A stretch of 64,000 nucleotides of DNA, from the NCBI RefSeq assembly GCF_000258515.1, contig NZ_AJLF01000001.1:434001-498000 (forward strand), written 5' to 3'. Numbering within the stretch: the stretch's first letter is position 1; each line of letters begins with the position of its first letter. Shown here in pieces: positions 8,595 to 17,332 of this stretch. The notes beneath the pieces were generated by a model, which saw only the letters and a list, made by a program, of their open reading frames with translations, made no database searches and was not told the origin of the DNA. This DNA comes from Thermococcus zilligii AN1. GTDB lineage: Archaea; Methanobacteriota_B; Thermococci; Thermococcales; Thermococcaceae. The position numbers and the translations under genes were made by a program.

Positions 8595-9074
8595 ATGAAC
8601 GAGCTCGAGGCTCTGGCCCTCGCCCTTGAAGTTGAAAAGGCCGAGCTCAGGTTTTACATTGAGCTTGCAAAGAAGGCCAAGGACGAGAGGGCGAAGAAGA
8701 TGTTCCTCTTCCTCGCAGGGGAGGAAGCGGGCCACTGGGCAATCTTTGAGGAGAAGTTCCTGGAGGCGTTGGTGGAGAAGTGTGAACTCCCGACGGTGGA
8801 CAGGGGGCTCCTCGAAAAGCTGGTTGTCCGGGTTGATGAAGAGAACCCCGGCGAGGTTGAGGCAGTGAAAATAGGAATGGAGCAGGAAAAGCTGACCTGG
8901 GAGTTCTACGAGAGGGCCGCTGAGGAAGCGGAGCACGAGAGTGTCAGAAAAATCTTCGAGATGCTGGCAAAGGTTGAGAAGGCCCACTACGAGCTTCTCA
9001 AGGCCCAGTATGACTCGGTCATGAAGACCGGCATCTGGATGGACTACCAGGACTTCAGCCTTGAGGTGGACTGA
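8595..9074 (+). CDS. Rubrerythrin-like ferritin-family protein without rubredoxin domain
   Basis: A 159-residue four-helix-bundle protein of the ferritin-like (COG1633) type. Two metal-ligand sets are visible: Glu17 with E44-x2-H47 (GEEAGHW), and Glu98 with E128-x2-H131 (VEKAHYELL), the expected di-iron arrangement. There is no C-terminal CxxC rubredoxin module, so an external electron donor would be needed if it acts as a peroxidase. Start ATG 8595 has GGTGGGTGA just upstream; the longer open frame upstream lies inside the peroxiredoxin gene and is not used. It follows peroxiredoxin by 17 bp, almost certainly in one operon. Confidence 0.87.
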   Translation: MNELEALALALEVEKAELRFYIELAKKAKDERAKKMFLFLAGEEAGHWAIFEEKFLEALVEKCELPTVDRGLLEKLVVRVDEENPGEVEAVKIGMEQEKLTWEFYERAAEEAEHESVRKIFEMLAKVEKAHYELLKAQYDSVMKTGIWMDYQDFSLEVD

Positions 9075-9262
9075 GGCCTTCCTTCAACCAGCACGTTGAC
9101 GAGCTTGGGTTTTTTCTATCTTTCGCGTGGCAACCTGCGACCTCCCGCTGGCAATCCCCAAGGGGGGATGGAGCACGAAGCCCGGTTCGAGGAGCTTTTG
9201 ACCGGCGGGTCGGGGGTCGTAAGGTTTATCTGGAGAAAATGGTGTATACGTGTGGTGGTACC

Positions 9263-9571
9263 ATGCTTGCCAAATACCCCTTTGAGCTCCCGAAGGACAG
9301 GCCACTGACCAGGACAGAGATAGCGCAGGCCCTCCGCTGGGCGATTGAGGCGGAGCTCGATGCGATAAACCTCTACGAACAGCTCGCGGCGGGAATTGAA
9401 GACGAGAGGATAAAGCACATCTTCCTCGATGTCGCCAACGAGGAGAAGGAGCACTTTGGCGAGTTCCTCGCGGCACTCTTTGAGGTTGACGAGGAGCTTG
9501 CAAAGCACATGAAGGAAGGCTTTGAGGAAGTTGAGGAGGAGACGGGGATAAAGGTGAATTTCTCAAAGTAA
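9263..9571 (+). CDS. Stand-alone encapsulated-ferritin-like (EncFtn) protein
   Basis: A 102-residue two-helix ferritin-like protein. The region TRTEIAQALRWAIEAELDAI with NLYEQ, and the following helix with DVANEEKEHFGEFL, match by memory the N-terminal cargo domain of the P. furiosus encapsulin (ferritin-encapsulin fusion). Ligands Glu31, Glu61 and His64 fall one residue from Glu32, Glu62 and His65 of the Rhodospirillum EncFtn, and Tyr38 is also kept. EncFtn subunits form a decamer with shared ferroxidase centres and feed iron into an encapsulin shell. Here no shell domain follows: the gene stops after GIKVNFSK, with no obvious cargo peptide. ATG 9263 is preceded by GGTGGT; a TATA element lies near 9223. 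Confidence 0.8.
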   Translation: MLAKYPFELPKDRPLTRTEIAQALRWAIEAELDAINLYEQLAAGIEDERIKHIFLDVANEEKEHFGEFLAALFEVDEELAKHMKEGFEEVEEETGIKVNFSK

Positions 9572-9578
9572 AGGCCCA

Positions 9579-9956
9579 TCATTCCAGGTTAATCCCGTTT
9601 CCTTCCTCTGAATTTTTGAGCTCCCTTATTTCAAAAACCTTCAGCGGGACTTTTTTTAGGGCCTTTCCAACGACGGCCTTCGCTATCCTCTCGGCGTGCT
9701 CGATGCTCTGGGCGTTGAAGACCTTGAGGGTCAGGTACATACCAACGAGACCAACGTTACCTATTACGAAGGCGCTCTCAAAGTGGGCTCCGCAGACGGG
9801 ACACTGGGAGTAGCCCAGCTCGACCCTAACGAAGTCGAGGTTTTCCCTGTTGAGGGCCCTTGTAACTTTACTTACCGCCACGTTTACTGCATCCTCGTTC
9901 GTTTCGACGTCTTTAACGATTATCGGTGCCTCAAGAACCACCACGTAGTCCCCCAT
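9579..9956 (-). CDS. UPF0212 (DUF555) protein, conserved archaeal unknown
   Basis: A 125-residue protein of the archaeal UPF0212/DUF555 family, recognisable from MGDYVVVLEAPIIVKDVET at the start and the zinc-knuckle-like CPVCGAHFESAF in the middle; the C-terminal half holds the conserved SIEHAERIAKAVVGKALKKV. The function is unknown. ATG 9956 is chosen since GAGGTGA lies six bases upstream. The end of the DUF357 gene (stop at 9967) is ten bases away, so the two form one minus-strand transcription unit. Confidence 0.9.
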   Translation of the reverse strand: MGDYVVVLEAPIIVKDVETNEDAVNVAVSKVTRALNRENLDFVRVELGYSQCPVCGAHFESAFVIGNVGLVGMYLTLKVFNAQSIEHAERIAKAVVGKALKKVPLKVFEIRELKNSEEGNGINLE

Positions 9957-9966
9957 TCCCCTCACC

Positions 9967-10254
9967 TCAGCCGAAGGCAAAGAGCCTGTCGTCTTCTCCC
10001 TTAAAAACCCCCAGCCTCACACCGGCGTCGATAAAACCATGCGCATAGTTCAGCGCCGCGAACGCTGTCACGTAGTCGCCTTTTTCATAGTAGTATCTGG
10101 CATCCTCAAAATAGCTCCTCGCCATAGTTAAGAAATCCCTGGCAACAACACCCAGGAGGCTCTTCTCGTGAACCGCCACTTCGAGCCTTTTCAGCGCCTC
10201 GCCCGTTATTTTAAAATACTCCTGGAGCTTCTCCTCTGAGATCTCTCGCCCCAC
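9967..10254 (-). CDS. DUF357 family protein
   Basis: A 95-residue archaeal helical protein of the DUF357 family ([20 protein letters not shown], then [21 protein letters not shown]), a fold resembling small HEPN-like helical bundles. The start is GTG at 10254. It is co-oriented and nearly contiguous with the UPF0212 gene. In other archaea DUF357 proteins neighbour translation genes, but no function is established and none is assigned here. Confidence 0.85.
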   Translation of the reverse strand: MGREISEEKLQEYFKITGEALKRLEVAVHEKSLLGVVARDFLTMARSYFEDARYYYEKGDYVTAFAALNYAHGFIDAGVRLGVFKGEDDRLFAFG

Positions 10255-10351
10255 CTGTCTCGCCTCGGAAGGGGTTGAGCTCCGGTTTTATAAATCTTGC
10301 CCACCATCACCGTTAAATACTCTAACTTCCAAAGTCCGGCGGGGAGGAGAA

Positions 10352-11083
10352 ATGATAAAGGCCGTTTTCTTTGACCTGGATGATACTCTCATCGACACGA
10401 CAAAGCTGGCTGAGATAGCGAGACGAAAAGCTATCGACGGCATGATACGGGCCGGAATGCCCGTTGACTTCGAGACAGCTTATCAGGAGCTTTTGGAGCT
10501 CATAAACGAATACGGGAGCAACTTTCCTTACCACTTTGACTACCTCCTAAGGCGCCTCGACCTCCCGTACGAGCCGAAGTGGGTGGCCGCCGGGGTCATC
10601 AACTACCACAACACGAAGATAGCCCACCTCGAGACCGTCAAAGGCGCAAGAAGAACCCTCCTCAGACTCAAGGAAATGGGGCTCAAGCTCGGGGTTATCA
10701 CAGATGGAAACCCGATAAAACAGTGGGAGAAGATCCTGAGGACGGAGATAGACGACTACTTTGACGACGTCCTCATCTCGGACTTCGTTGGGGTTAAAAA
10801 ACCCCACAGGAAGATCTTTGAGAAGGCGCTGAACCGGTTTGGTGTGAGGCCCGAGGAGGCCGTGATGGTGGGTGACAGGCTGTACTCAGACATTTACGGC
10901 GCAAAGCAGGTCGGGATGAAGACTGTCTGGTTTAAATACGGCAAATATGCCAGTGCGGAGCTGGAATACCTTGAATACGCGGACTTTGTAATCCAGTCGC
11001 TCGAGGACGTGGTGGGGATAATCAGGGGGATCGAAAGTGCGGAAAGGGAAGAGCGTTCAGATAAGGAAGTTCATGCTGATTGA
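10352..11083 (+). CDS. HAD superfamily hydrolase (TIGR02253 type)
   Basis: Phosphatase-like protein of 243 residues with all four HAD motifs: DLDDTLIDT at residues 8-16 (nucleophile Asp8), GVITDGNP, a Lys in [10 protein letters not shown], and [16 protein letters not shown]. The small helical cap between motifs I and II matches the archaeal CTE7/TIGR02253 group, sometimes annotated as glyceraldehyde-3-phosphate phosphatase; the natural substrate is not determinable here. A TATA element (cgttaaatact) at 10311-10322 and GGGGAGGAG before the ATG support the start. The end overlaps the ASCH gene by 47 bp. Confidence 0.9.
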   Translation: MIKAVFFDLDDTLIDTTKLAEIARRKAIDGMIRAGMPVDFETAYQELLELINEYGSNFPYHFDYLLRRLDLPYEPKWVAAGVINYHNTKIAHLETVKGARRTLLRLKEMGLKLGVITDGNPIKQWEKILRTEIDDYFDDVLISDFVGVKKPHRKIFEKALNRFGVRPEEAVMVGDRLYSDIYGAKQVGMKTVWFKYGKYASAELEYLEYADFVIQSLEDVVGIIRGIESAEREERSDKEVHAD

Positions 11084-11621
11084 TGGCTCCTACAAGTCGA
11101 GGATACTCAGAGGGGACAAGGTGACGACGGTACGCTATGGAGACTACGAGGCGAAGCCGGGTAGCGAGGTCTACTTAGTGGTGACCCCGAGCGACACCGC
11201 CATAGCCAGGGTCAGGATAACCCGCGTGGAGAAGAAGAAGGTCCAGGAGCTGACCAATGAGGATGCCAAGCTTGACGGCTTCTCCGACGTCGGGGAGCTT
11301 CTCAGGGAGCTCACCAAGATCTACGGGGAGCTCTACGGGGATGACGAGGTCACGATAATAGGCTTCGAGGTCATAAAGCGCTTTGACGACGGGATTCCGC
11401 TCAAATGGCTGAAAGGCCTCAACTACCGCGAGCCGGCCGAGATAGCGAGGCTCTACCTCGAGAACCAGGGGAAGCTGAACCTCAACCGCGAGACGGACTT
11501 CATAATGCGCCGTATTTACAACGAGGGGCTTGCGAGAGCAGTCAGAACCTTCGGGCCGAAGAAGGTTCAGGACGCTCTGCTCAAAACCTACCACGCGCTT
11601 TATGCGAGTGGTATCATTTAG
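11037..11621 (+). CDS. ASCH domain protein
   Basis: A 194-residue protein. The first ~110 residues form an ASCH (PUA-like) beta-barrel: [20 protein letters not shown] with the later [13 protein letters not shown] stretch. The domain binds RNA or nucleotide ligands in relatives. The C-terminal ~80 residues are helical and unique to archaeal members. The start GTG 11037 overlaps the HAD gene but has GGGGGATC four bases upstream; ATG 11073 is the next option. The overlap indicates translational coupling with the HAD hydrolase. Confidence 0.8.
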   Translation: MRKGKSVQIRKFMLIDGSYKSRILRGDKVTTVRYGDYEAKPGSEVYLVVTPSDTAIARVRITRVEKKKVQELTNEDAKLDGFSDVGELLRELTKIYGELYGDDEVTIIGFEVIKRFDDGIPLKWLKGLNYREPAEIARLYLENQGKLNLNRETDFIMRRIYNEGLARAVRTFGPKKVQDALLKTYHALYASGII

Positions 11622-11738
11622 CGGAAAAGTCGTGTAAGCGGGACTCTCTGACCTCCCTCTAAAGAACGGGGCTTTCAGGAGAAAAAGGCGAAACGTTAAG
11701 GCAGGGAGTCAGTTTTCTCCCCAAGGAGGGACGAAAGC

Positions 11739-12389
11739 ATGAATAGGGAAGCTGGCTACAGAACACTGGTGGCTTTAACGGGGATTTTGGCCTTGATGCT
11801 CTCCCTTCAAATAACGGGGGCTTTCAGAGGTGTGAACGATTCCATTAGCTCAGTCCTCCCCGAAGGCGGCTCCTTAACAGGCGCCTTCACGGACACGGCG
11901 AGCTTCACCCTCACCGCGGTTTACATCCTCCTCTTCCTCCTGCGGGACTTAAAAGATGGGGGGCGGTTGAGCAGGTTCACCCTTGAACTGACCGCGGGTA
12001 TTGCGGTCTCTGCGGTTATTGTGGCCCTGCTGAAGGTTCTAACCGGTGTCCCCCGTCCAGGGGAGGCCCAGGTTCACCGGGGCCTTATGGAGTCAGTAAA
12101 GAACGTTGACTACCTTGCCTTCCCCTCCGGCCATACGACGAGGGCTGCCGTGTTTGCTTATTTTCTGAGCAGGCGCTGGAAGGCGCTCTGGCCGCTCTGG
12201 TGGGGCTGGGCACTTGGAATAGGCCTTTCAAGGCTTCTGCTCCACGCCCACTGGTTCAGCGACGTCCTCTTTGCCCTCCTCCTTGGCCTCTGGACGGGTT
12301 TGCTCGTTGAACTTACTGAAAACCGGTGGCTACCCCTTTACAATACTGCCGTGAGAAAACTTAAGCTGGGGGTGTTTGGCGTTGAATGA
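11739..12389 (+). CDS. PAP2 family membrane phosphatase
   Basis: A 216-residue integral membrane phosphatase with the three PAP2 motifs: KVLTGVPRPG, PSGHTTRA (catalytic His) and RLLLHAHWFSDVL (nucleophile His and Asp). About six hydrophobic helices are apparent. Likely substrates are lipid or isoprenoid (di)phosphates such as undecaprenyl- or dolichyl-type carriers, or archaeal phospholipid precursors; sequence does not decide. GGAGGGACGAAAGC precedes the ATG. Its last codons overlap the COG2426 gene. Confidence 0.88.
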   Translation: MNREAGYRTLVALTGILALMLSLQITGAFRGVNDSISSVLPEGGSLTGAFTDTASFTLTAVYILLFLLRDLKDGGRLSRFTLELTAGIAVSAVIVALLKVLTGVPRPGEAQVHRGLMESVKNVDYLAFPSGHTTRAAVFAYFLSRRWKALWPLWWGWALGIGLSRLLLHAHWFSDVLFALLLGLWTGLLVELTENRWLPLYNTAVRKLKLGVFGVE

Positions 12390-12843
12390 GTTCCTCCAGG
12401 TCTTCCTGCTCTCACTGGTTCCCACCTTTGAGGGGCGCTACGCGATAGTCTACGGCATAGGCAGGGGGTATTCCCTCTGGGGGACGCTCTTAGCGGCATC
12501 CCTCGGCGTTTTGCTCCTCTCGCTTGCCCTCCCTGCAGTTCTGCCCTACATAGACAGGCTCATGCTCTGGCTTGAGGGGACACCCCTGAGGAAAATAGCT
12601 CACCTTTACCTTTATTACATCGAGCGCGTCAGGAAAAAGGCCCACTCCTACGTCGAGAAGTGGGGCTTCTGGGGGCTCCTCATCTTCGTCGCAGTCCCCC
12701 TGCCCGGGACTGGGGTCTGGACCGGGGCACTGGCTGCTTACATCTTTGAAATAAAGAAGGGGCGGACGTTCCCGGCTCTACTCCTCGGGGGACTGCTAAG
12801 CATGGTGATAACGCTCCTTCCGAGCCTCGGCATCTGGGGGTGA
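12382..12843 (+). CDS. COG2426 small multidrug-export-like membrane protein
   Basis: A membrane protein of about 153 residues (Sm_multidrug_ex/COG2426) with four or five helices and the family landmarks LVPTFEGRYAIVYGIG near the start and AVPLPGTGVWTGALAAYIF in the second half. Despite the family name, transport activity has not been shown for it. There is no ATG: TTG 12382 is preferred because GGGGGTG lies seven bases upstream; TTG 12376 is too close. It overlaps the PAP2 gene by eight bases. Confidence 0.78.
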   Translation: MNEFLQVFLLSLVPTFEGRYAIVYGIGRGYSLWGTLLAASLGVLLLSLALPAVLPYIDRLMLWLEGTPLRKIAHLYLYYIERVRKKAHSYVEKWGFWGLLIFVAVPLPGTGVWTGALAAYIFEIKKGRTFPALLLGGLLSMVITLLPSLGIWG

Positions 12844-12862
12844 GAATATCTTCTCGGCCTGC

Positions 12863-14755
12863 ATGCGCGATTGTTACGACACCTGCTCCATTATAAGCGA
12901 GTTCAAAGATGGCCAGCTTACGGTTAAAGGCAACCCTGAGCATCCCATCACAGCGGGCTTCCTCTGTCCAAAGGGGGCTCTTTTGCCGGGGTGGTTCCAC
13001 TCCAGAGACAGGCTCGAAAAACCGCTCATCAGAACGGGGGAAAGGGGCAGTGGGCAGTTCAGGGAGGCCAGCTGGGAGGAGGCAATAGAGCTCGTTGCCA
13101 GCAGGTTGAGAGAGACCATCGGGGAGCACGGGAGCGAGAGCGTCCTGGTTTACCAGTACGCGGGCGACAGGGGCGTGGTGAACTACGCTTTTCCGCTCAG
13201 GCTCTTCCATTACCTCAACACTGCCATGCTCGACTACGACATCTGCGACAGGGCCGGACAGGAGGCGTTGAAGGACGTTTACGGGACAGCGGTTGGCATG
13301 GATCCCGAGGAGCTCAGAAAACAGCGCCTGCTCGTTTACTGGGGGATAAATCCTTTCTGGACGAACCTCCACGGCTTCATGCTGGCTAAGAGGAACAACC
13401 TTGAGATATGGACGGTAGATGTCGTGAGGACAGAGACGGCAAAGAGGAGCGACAGGTTCTTCCAGATAAGGCCTGACACCGATGTCCTCTTCGCGCTGGG
13501 CGTTGCGAAGGTTCTAATAGTGGAAAACCTCTACGACAGGGCCTTTGTCCGCGAGAACGTTTACGGCTTTGAGGAATTCAAGAATTATGTAAAAACATTA
13601 TCGCTCGATTATGTAAGCAGGGAGACCGGTTTGGGCGTTGAAGAGATCGAGGAGTTCGCCAGGGGCTACGCCGAAAAGAGGGGCGTGATCCACATAGGCT
13701 ACGGCTTCCAGCGTTCCTTAGCCGGGGGAGATGCCGTGAGGGCGATAGCGGTTCTTCCGGCTTTAGTCGGCCACCGCTTCGGCTTCATCTACGACATGAA
13801 GACGATAGACAAGAGCTACGCGGAGGGGGCCTTCCTGAGGAGCGGGCCGGTGAAGAGAATTCCTCAGGTGAAGCTGGCCGAATACATCGAGAAGGGAGAA
13901 ATCAGGTTCCTCTACGTCTACAACTCCAACCCGCTCGCGAGCCTGCCCAACCAGAACAGGCTGAGGAGGGCTCTCAAAGAGAGCGACGTCTTCGTCGTTA
14001 CGCACGACATCTTTCTTACCGATACGGCGCTCTACTCGGACGTCGTCCTGCCGGCGAACACCTTCTTTGAGAGACTTGACGTGGCCGACAGCTACTATCA
14101 CCGCTACGTGGCTTTAAACGAGCCCGTGGCAGGGCTCTGCGGAAAGAGCAACAGCGAGGTTACAAGGCTCCTGGCAAAGGCCCTCGGAATAGAGAACCCC
14201 TACCTCTACGAGAGCGACGAGGAAGTGGTACGGAAAATCCTCGAACTCAATGACCTAAGCTGGGACGAGCTCAAGGAGAAAGGCTTCGTCAGGGTTCCGG
14301 AGAAGCCGAGGAAGTGGGAGACGCCGAGCGGAAAGATAGAGCTCCTCTCCCGGAGGGCCGTGGAAAGGGGCCTGAGCCCGTTCCCGGAGTACAGGAAGTT
14401 CGGAGGGAGATACCCGCTCAAGCTTCTCACCCCAACTTACAGGATGACGATAACGAGCCAGTACCACAACACTTACCGCGTGATAGACCCAAACCTTTAC
14501 ATCAACCCGGCGGACGCCGGGGAGAGGGGCATCCAGGAAGGCGACACCGTTGAGGTCTTCAACGACTACGGGAGCATTAAAACGGTCGCAAGGCTCAGCG
14601 ACGACGTTCCTAAGGGCGCTGTCCTCCTCTACAAGGCCTTCTGGGTTAGCTTACTTGGCTGGAACGCCAACTTCCTGACAACGGACGAGACGGTCGATGG
14701 CTACGGCAGGGGCTCGGCTTACCATTCAACCTGGGTTGAGGTAAGGAGGGCCTGA
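12863..14755 (+). CDS. Molybdopterin (W/Mo) oxidoreductase, formate dehydrogenase alpha-like
   Basis: Bis-MGD enzyme of the DMSO-reductase/formate-dehydrogenase class, 630 residues as written. An N-terminal 4Fe-4S motif (C-x3-C-x3-C...CPKGALLPG), central molybdopterin domains and a C-terminal MoCoBD barrel (YRMTITSQYHN..., GDTVEVFNDYGS) are visible. Cys in DYDICDRAGQEA is the likely metal ligand; there is no selenocysteine. The first Cys of the cluster lies before the ATG at 12863 (in-frame IFSAC-MRDCYDTC), and no ATG, GTG or TTG exists between it and the in-frame stop at 12809. Either an unusual start (ATC 12848) or one missing base after a GTG at 12840 is implied. No electron-transfer subunit is next to it, so substrate and partner are unknown. 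Confidence 0.85.
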   Translation: MRDCYDTCSIISEFKDGQLTVKGNPEHPITAGFLCPKGALLPGWFHSRDRLEKPLIRTGERGSGQFREASWEEAIELVASRLRETIGEHGSESVLVYQYAGDRGVVNYAFPLRLFHYLNTAMLDYDICDRAGQEALKDVYGTAVGMDPEELRKQRLLVYWGINPFWTNLHGFMLAKRNNLEIWTVDVVRTETAKRSDRFFQIRPDTDVLFALGVAKVLIVENLYDRAFVRENVYGFEEFKNYVKTLSLDYVSRETGLGVEEIEEFARGYAEKRGVIHIGYGFQRSLAGGDAVRAIAVLPALVGHRFGFIYDMKTIDKSYAEGAFLRSGPVKRIPQVKLAEYIEKGEIRFLYVYNSNPLASLPNQNRLRRALKESDVFVVTHDIFLTDTALYSDVVLPANTFFERLDVADSYYHRYVALNEPVAGLCGKSNSEVTRLLAKALGIENPYLYESDEEVVRKILELNDLSWDELKEKGFVRVPEKPRKWETPSGKIELLSRRAVERGLSPFPEYRKFGGRYPLKLLTPTYRMTITSQYHNTYRVIDPNLYINPADAGERGIQEGDTVEVFNDYGSIKTVARLSDDVPKGAVLLYKAFWVSLLGWNANFLTTDETVDGYGRGSAYHSTWVEVRRA

Positions 14756-14820
14756 GGCTTTCTACCTCATTCCTCCTCCGGCTGCCATGGCCAAACCGCC
14801 AGCACCGCCCCGCTGATCCC

Positions 14821-15897
14821 TTAGATGTCCAGCCTCTCAAGCTCCCTCGTCAGCATCGTCATCTGCCTCTCGGAGTAAGCGGCGGGCTCGATTACCGCAA
14901 CGAGGGTTCCTTTGTACTTCATGACGGTGTCCTTCAGGGAAAGCAGGAATTTGAACGCGTTCTCAAAGCCGTTCTCCATCATCAGGTACTCAAAACAGTC
15001 AACAACCACGAGGGAATGCCCCTTTTCGAGGTGCCTCTTGACGAGGTCCAAGAGGATGCCTATGTCGGTCGGGGAGATCGCCACGATGTTCTCCTCTATC
15101 TTGCCGGAAGTAACTTTAGTCATCCAGAACACCGGGAATCTTGGTTTAAAGCCCTCCAGGAACTTCCTGGTGATAAGAACTCCGTTCCCGCTGGCCTGCA
15201 TCCTCCTGAGGAGAACATCCAGGGCTTTTCCCCTGTCCGAGTAGAAGGCACCGGTGGGAAGCTCGGTTATCGGCATCTCGGGTGGTTTCACGGTAAGGAA
15301 GGCGTACCTCATCATTCCGACGAACATCATGGCCCTGAAAAGCGCCCCAAGCCCGTAGAGATAGCCCGCCAGAGGGGTTCTAATGGTTAGAGGGTAGGTG
15401 AGGTTGATGGCCCCAAGCAAAAACGCCCCGACGGGAAAGAGCGTGGATACCGTCTTCAGGCCGACCTCCTCCTTAATAAGGGTGTAGCCCAGCAACATGA
15501 GGGAGGCGCCCATGAATGGGACTGGAAAAGCCGTGATGAGGGAAGGAGGGGCCCCGAGGAGCACCGCGAGAAGGACGTACGTTGGGCCCGCTGTGCCGCA
15601 GGCGAGTATCAAAAACTGACCCCACCGGGTCTTGATCTGATCCCGAAGCGAAAGGGATACTGCCATCAGGAGGATGCCCTCAAAAACCGCCATGAATGAC
15701 ATAAGGGGCACCAGGGAAGCCAGGTTGGGGCTCAGGCCAAGGGCGGAGAGTATCCCCTCCTGGGTAAGGGCCGCCAGGAAATCCATCCAGAGGGCGAGGC
15801 TGAGTAGGAGCATGAAGCCCTCGCCCCTCTTTTTCCATCGGTAAGTGGCAAATCCCCACGTGAAAAACCTCATGAGCAGGTTTAGCAGTTCCAGCAC
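14821..15897 (-). CDS. DUF835 domain membrane protein
   Basis: About 358 residues: seven or so membrane helices (roughly residues 1-210) followed by a soluble DUF835 domain containing GVLITRKFLEGFKPRFPVFW and LVVVDCFEYLMMENGF, which resembles a degenerate RecA/KaiC-like fold. DUF835 proteins are abundant in Thermococcales and thought to be signalling or archaellum-related receptors, but none is firmly assigned. GTG 15897 is selected because GGTGA lies just upstream; a strong TATA (gttttataaaacc, minus strand, 15935-15950) sits about 40 bp before. The longer frame from 15981 would run through that promoter. Confidence 0.8.
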   Translation of the reverse strand: MLELLNLLMRFFTWGFATYRWKKRGEGFMLLLSLALWMDFLAALTQEGILSALGLSPNLASLVPLMSFMAVFEGILLMAVSLSLRDQIKTRWGQFLILACGTAGPTYVLLAVLLGAPPSLITAFPVPFMGASLMLLGYTLIKEEVGLKTVSTLFPVGAFLLGAINLTYPLTIRTPLAGYLYGLGALFRAMMFVGMMRYAFLTVKPPEMPITELPTGAFYSDRGKALDVLLRRMQASGNGVLITRKFLEGFKPRFPVFWMTKVTSGKIEENIVAISPTDIGILLDLVKRHLEKGHSLVVVDCFEYLMMENGFENAFKFLLSLKDTVMKYKGTLVAVIEPAAYSERQMTMLTRELERLDI

Positions 15898-15999
15898 AAT
15901 CTCACCCGTTACTGGAGTCCTCTGTCCAGGCTTCGGTTTTATAAAACTTTCGCAGTTGGCTGGCCATCTCGGGCAGGCCAATAAAGAAAGGGGAAGGGC

Positions 16000-17322
16000 T
16001 CACTTCGTGGCCCTCGTTATCCCAACGTCCTTCACGAGAACGTAGGGCGTTGAGACCGGCGTGTCGACCTCCCACCAGTGGACGTGGTGGCTCTCCCTGG
16101 TAAGGGCCTCTACGCTCTCCAGGATGTGCTGGAGGTTGTCGCTTACCCTTATGTTCCTAACCGGCTTGAGCTCGCCGTTCTCGACGAGGAAGATGCCGTC
16201 CCTCGGGATGGTGGAGAAGTCCCCTGTCACGTAGTTCTGGAAGCGCGTGTACCAGACGTTGGTTATGTAGATTCCTCGTTTCACCTCGCCGAAGAGCTCT
16301 TCCTTTGAATAGTCGCCCGGCTCAAGGACGATGTTCCAGGCGTGCGGCATTATTAAGCCAGCGTTGGCCGTTGTCTCAGCCCCGTACTTTTTAGCTAAGC
16401 TCGTGTTGAGGAGGAACGTCTTGAGGGTTCCGTTCTCGATTATCGCCGTTTCCCTCGTGGGGACGCCCTCGTCGTCGAACTTTCTTGTGCCGTAGCCGTT
16501 GGGCATGTTGCCGACGTCCTTGATCGTGACGATCTCACTGGCGACCTTCTGGCCGAGTTTGTTAACCAGGAAGCTGAAGCCGGCCTCCGCGGCGTAGGCT
16601 GACGTCATGAAGCTCATGTAGCTGAGCAGGTTGGCAAAGGCTAACGGGTCGAAGATGACGTCAAACTTCCCCTCCGGCCCCTGCTCTGGGTTCCTCGCCA
16701 AGCTTGCTATTTCGCCGGCCTTTCTTCCGGCGCTCTCGGGGTCGAACTTTTTCAAAACCCTCACCGAGTTCGTCCCGTGGCCGCTCTCGAGGTCGCCGAT
16801 GAAAGCTCTGACGCTTATCTCTATCCCTGTTCCCTCATCGAAGGCCTCCACGCCGTTGCTCGTGGTGAGGTAAATTCTGTCGTGGTCTGTGTAGAGTACT
16901 CCCGCTACCCTCTTGGCACCTTCCTCAAGGGCCGCGTTTATTGCCCTCTCCACGTATTCGTTCGGCTCGTCAAGCTCGACTATGGCTTTGTCAAAGGTCT
17001 CGGGGATGTCCCTGTACTTGAACGGGCCCTCAGCTATTCCGTAGTAGTCCTCCTTCGGGGACATTCCCCTCATGTTGCTCAGGAGCGTCTTGAGAGTTTG
17101 CTCGATGTTCTCCTCGCTCAGCTCGGTTATCGTCGTCCCGGCAATCCTTTTACCCAGCTCGACGAAGAGCTCGACCTTCCTCTCGTGCCAGTTTTTCGCC
17201 ACGGTTATCTCGTTGTTGGCAAAGCGGACCTGCCTCCTGTTCATCTCGTGGGAGAGGACTACGACGTCGCCGAAGCCGAGCTCTTTGGCCTTCTTCAGGA
17301 CGAGTTCGTTAACGTCAAACAT
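16000..17322 (-). CDS. TldE/PmbA-like subunit of TldD-TldE protease
   Basis: A 440-residue member of the TldD/PmbA family without the HExxxH zinc motif, hence the TldE-type partner. The TldD-TldE heterodimer is a zinc-dependent peptidase acting on unfolded peptides; in bacteria it matures modified peptides such as microcin B17. Family blocks are clear: RFANNEITVAKNW near the N-terminus and NGYGTRKFDDEGVPTRET. ATG 17322 follows GGTGGTGGAG directly. It begins ten bases after the tldD stop, forming a two-gene operon. Confidence 0.9.
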   Translation of the reverse strand: MFDVNELVLKKAKELGFGDVVVLSHEMNRRQVRFANNEITVAKNWHERKVELFVELGKRIAGTTITELSEENIEQTLKTLLSNMRGMSPKEDYYGIAEGPFKYRDIPETFDKAIVELDEPNEYVERAINAALEEGAKRVAGVLYTDHDRIYLTTSNGVEAFDEGTGIEISVRAFIGDLESGHGTNSVRVLKKFDPESAGRKAGEIASLARNPEQGPEGKFDVIFDPLAFANLLSYMSFMTSAYAAEAGFSFLVNKLGQKVASEIVTIKDVGNMPNGYGTRKFDDEGVPTRETAIIENGTLKTFLLNTSLAKKYGAETTANAGLIMPHAWNIVLEPGDYSKEELFGEVKRGIYITNVWYTRFQNYVTGDFSTIPRDGIFLVENGELKPVRNIRVSDNLQHILESVEALTRESHHVHWWEVDTPVSTPYVLVKDVGITRATK

Positions 17323-17332
17323 CTCCACCACC

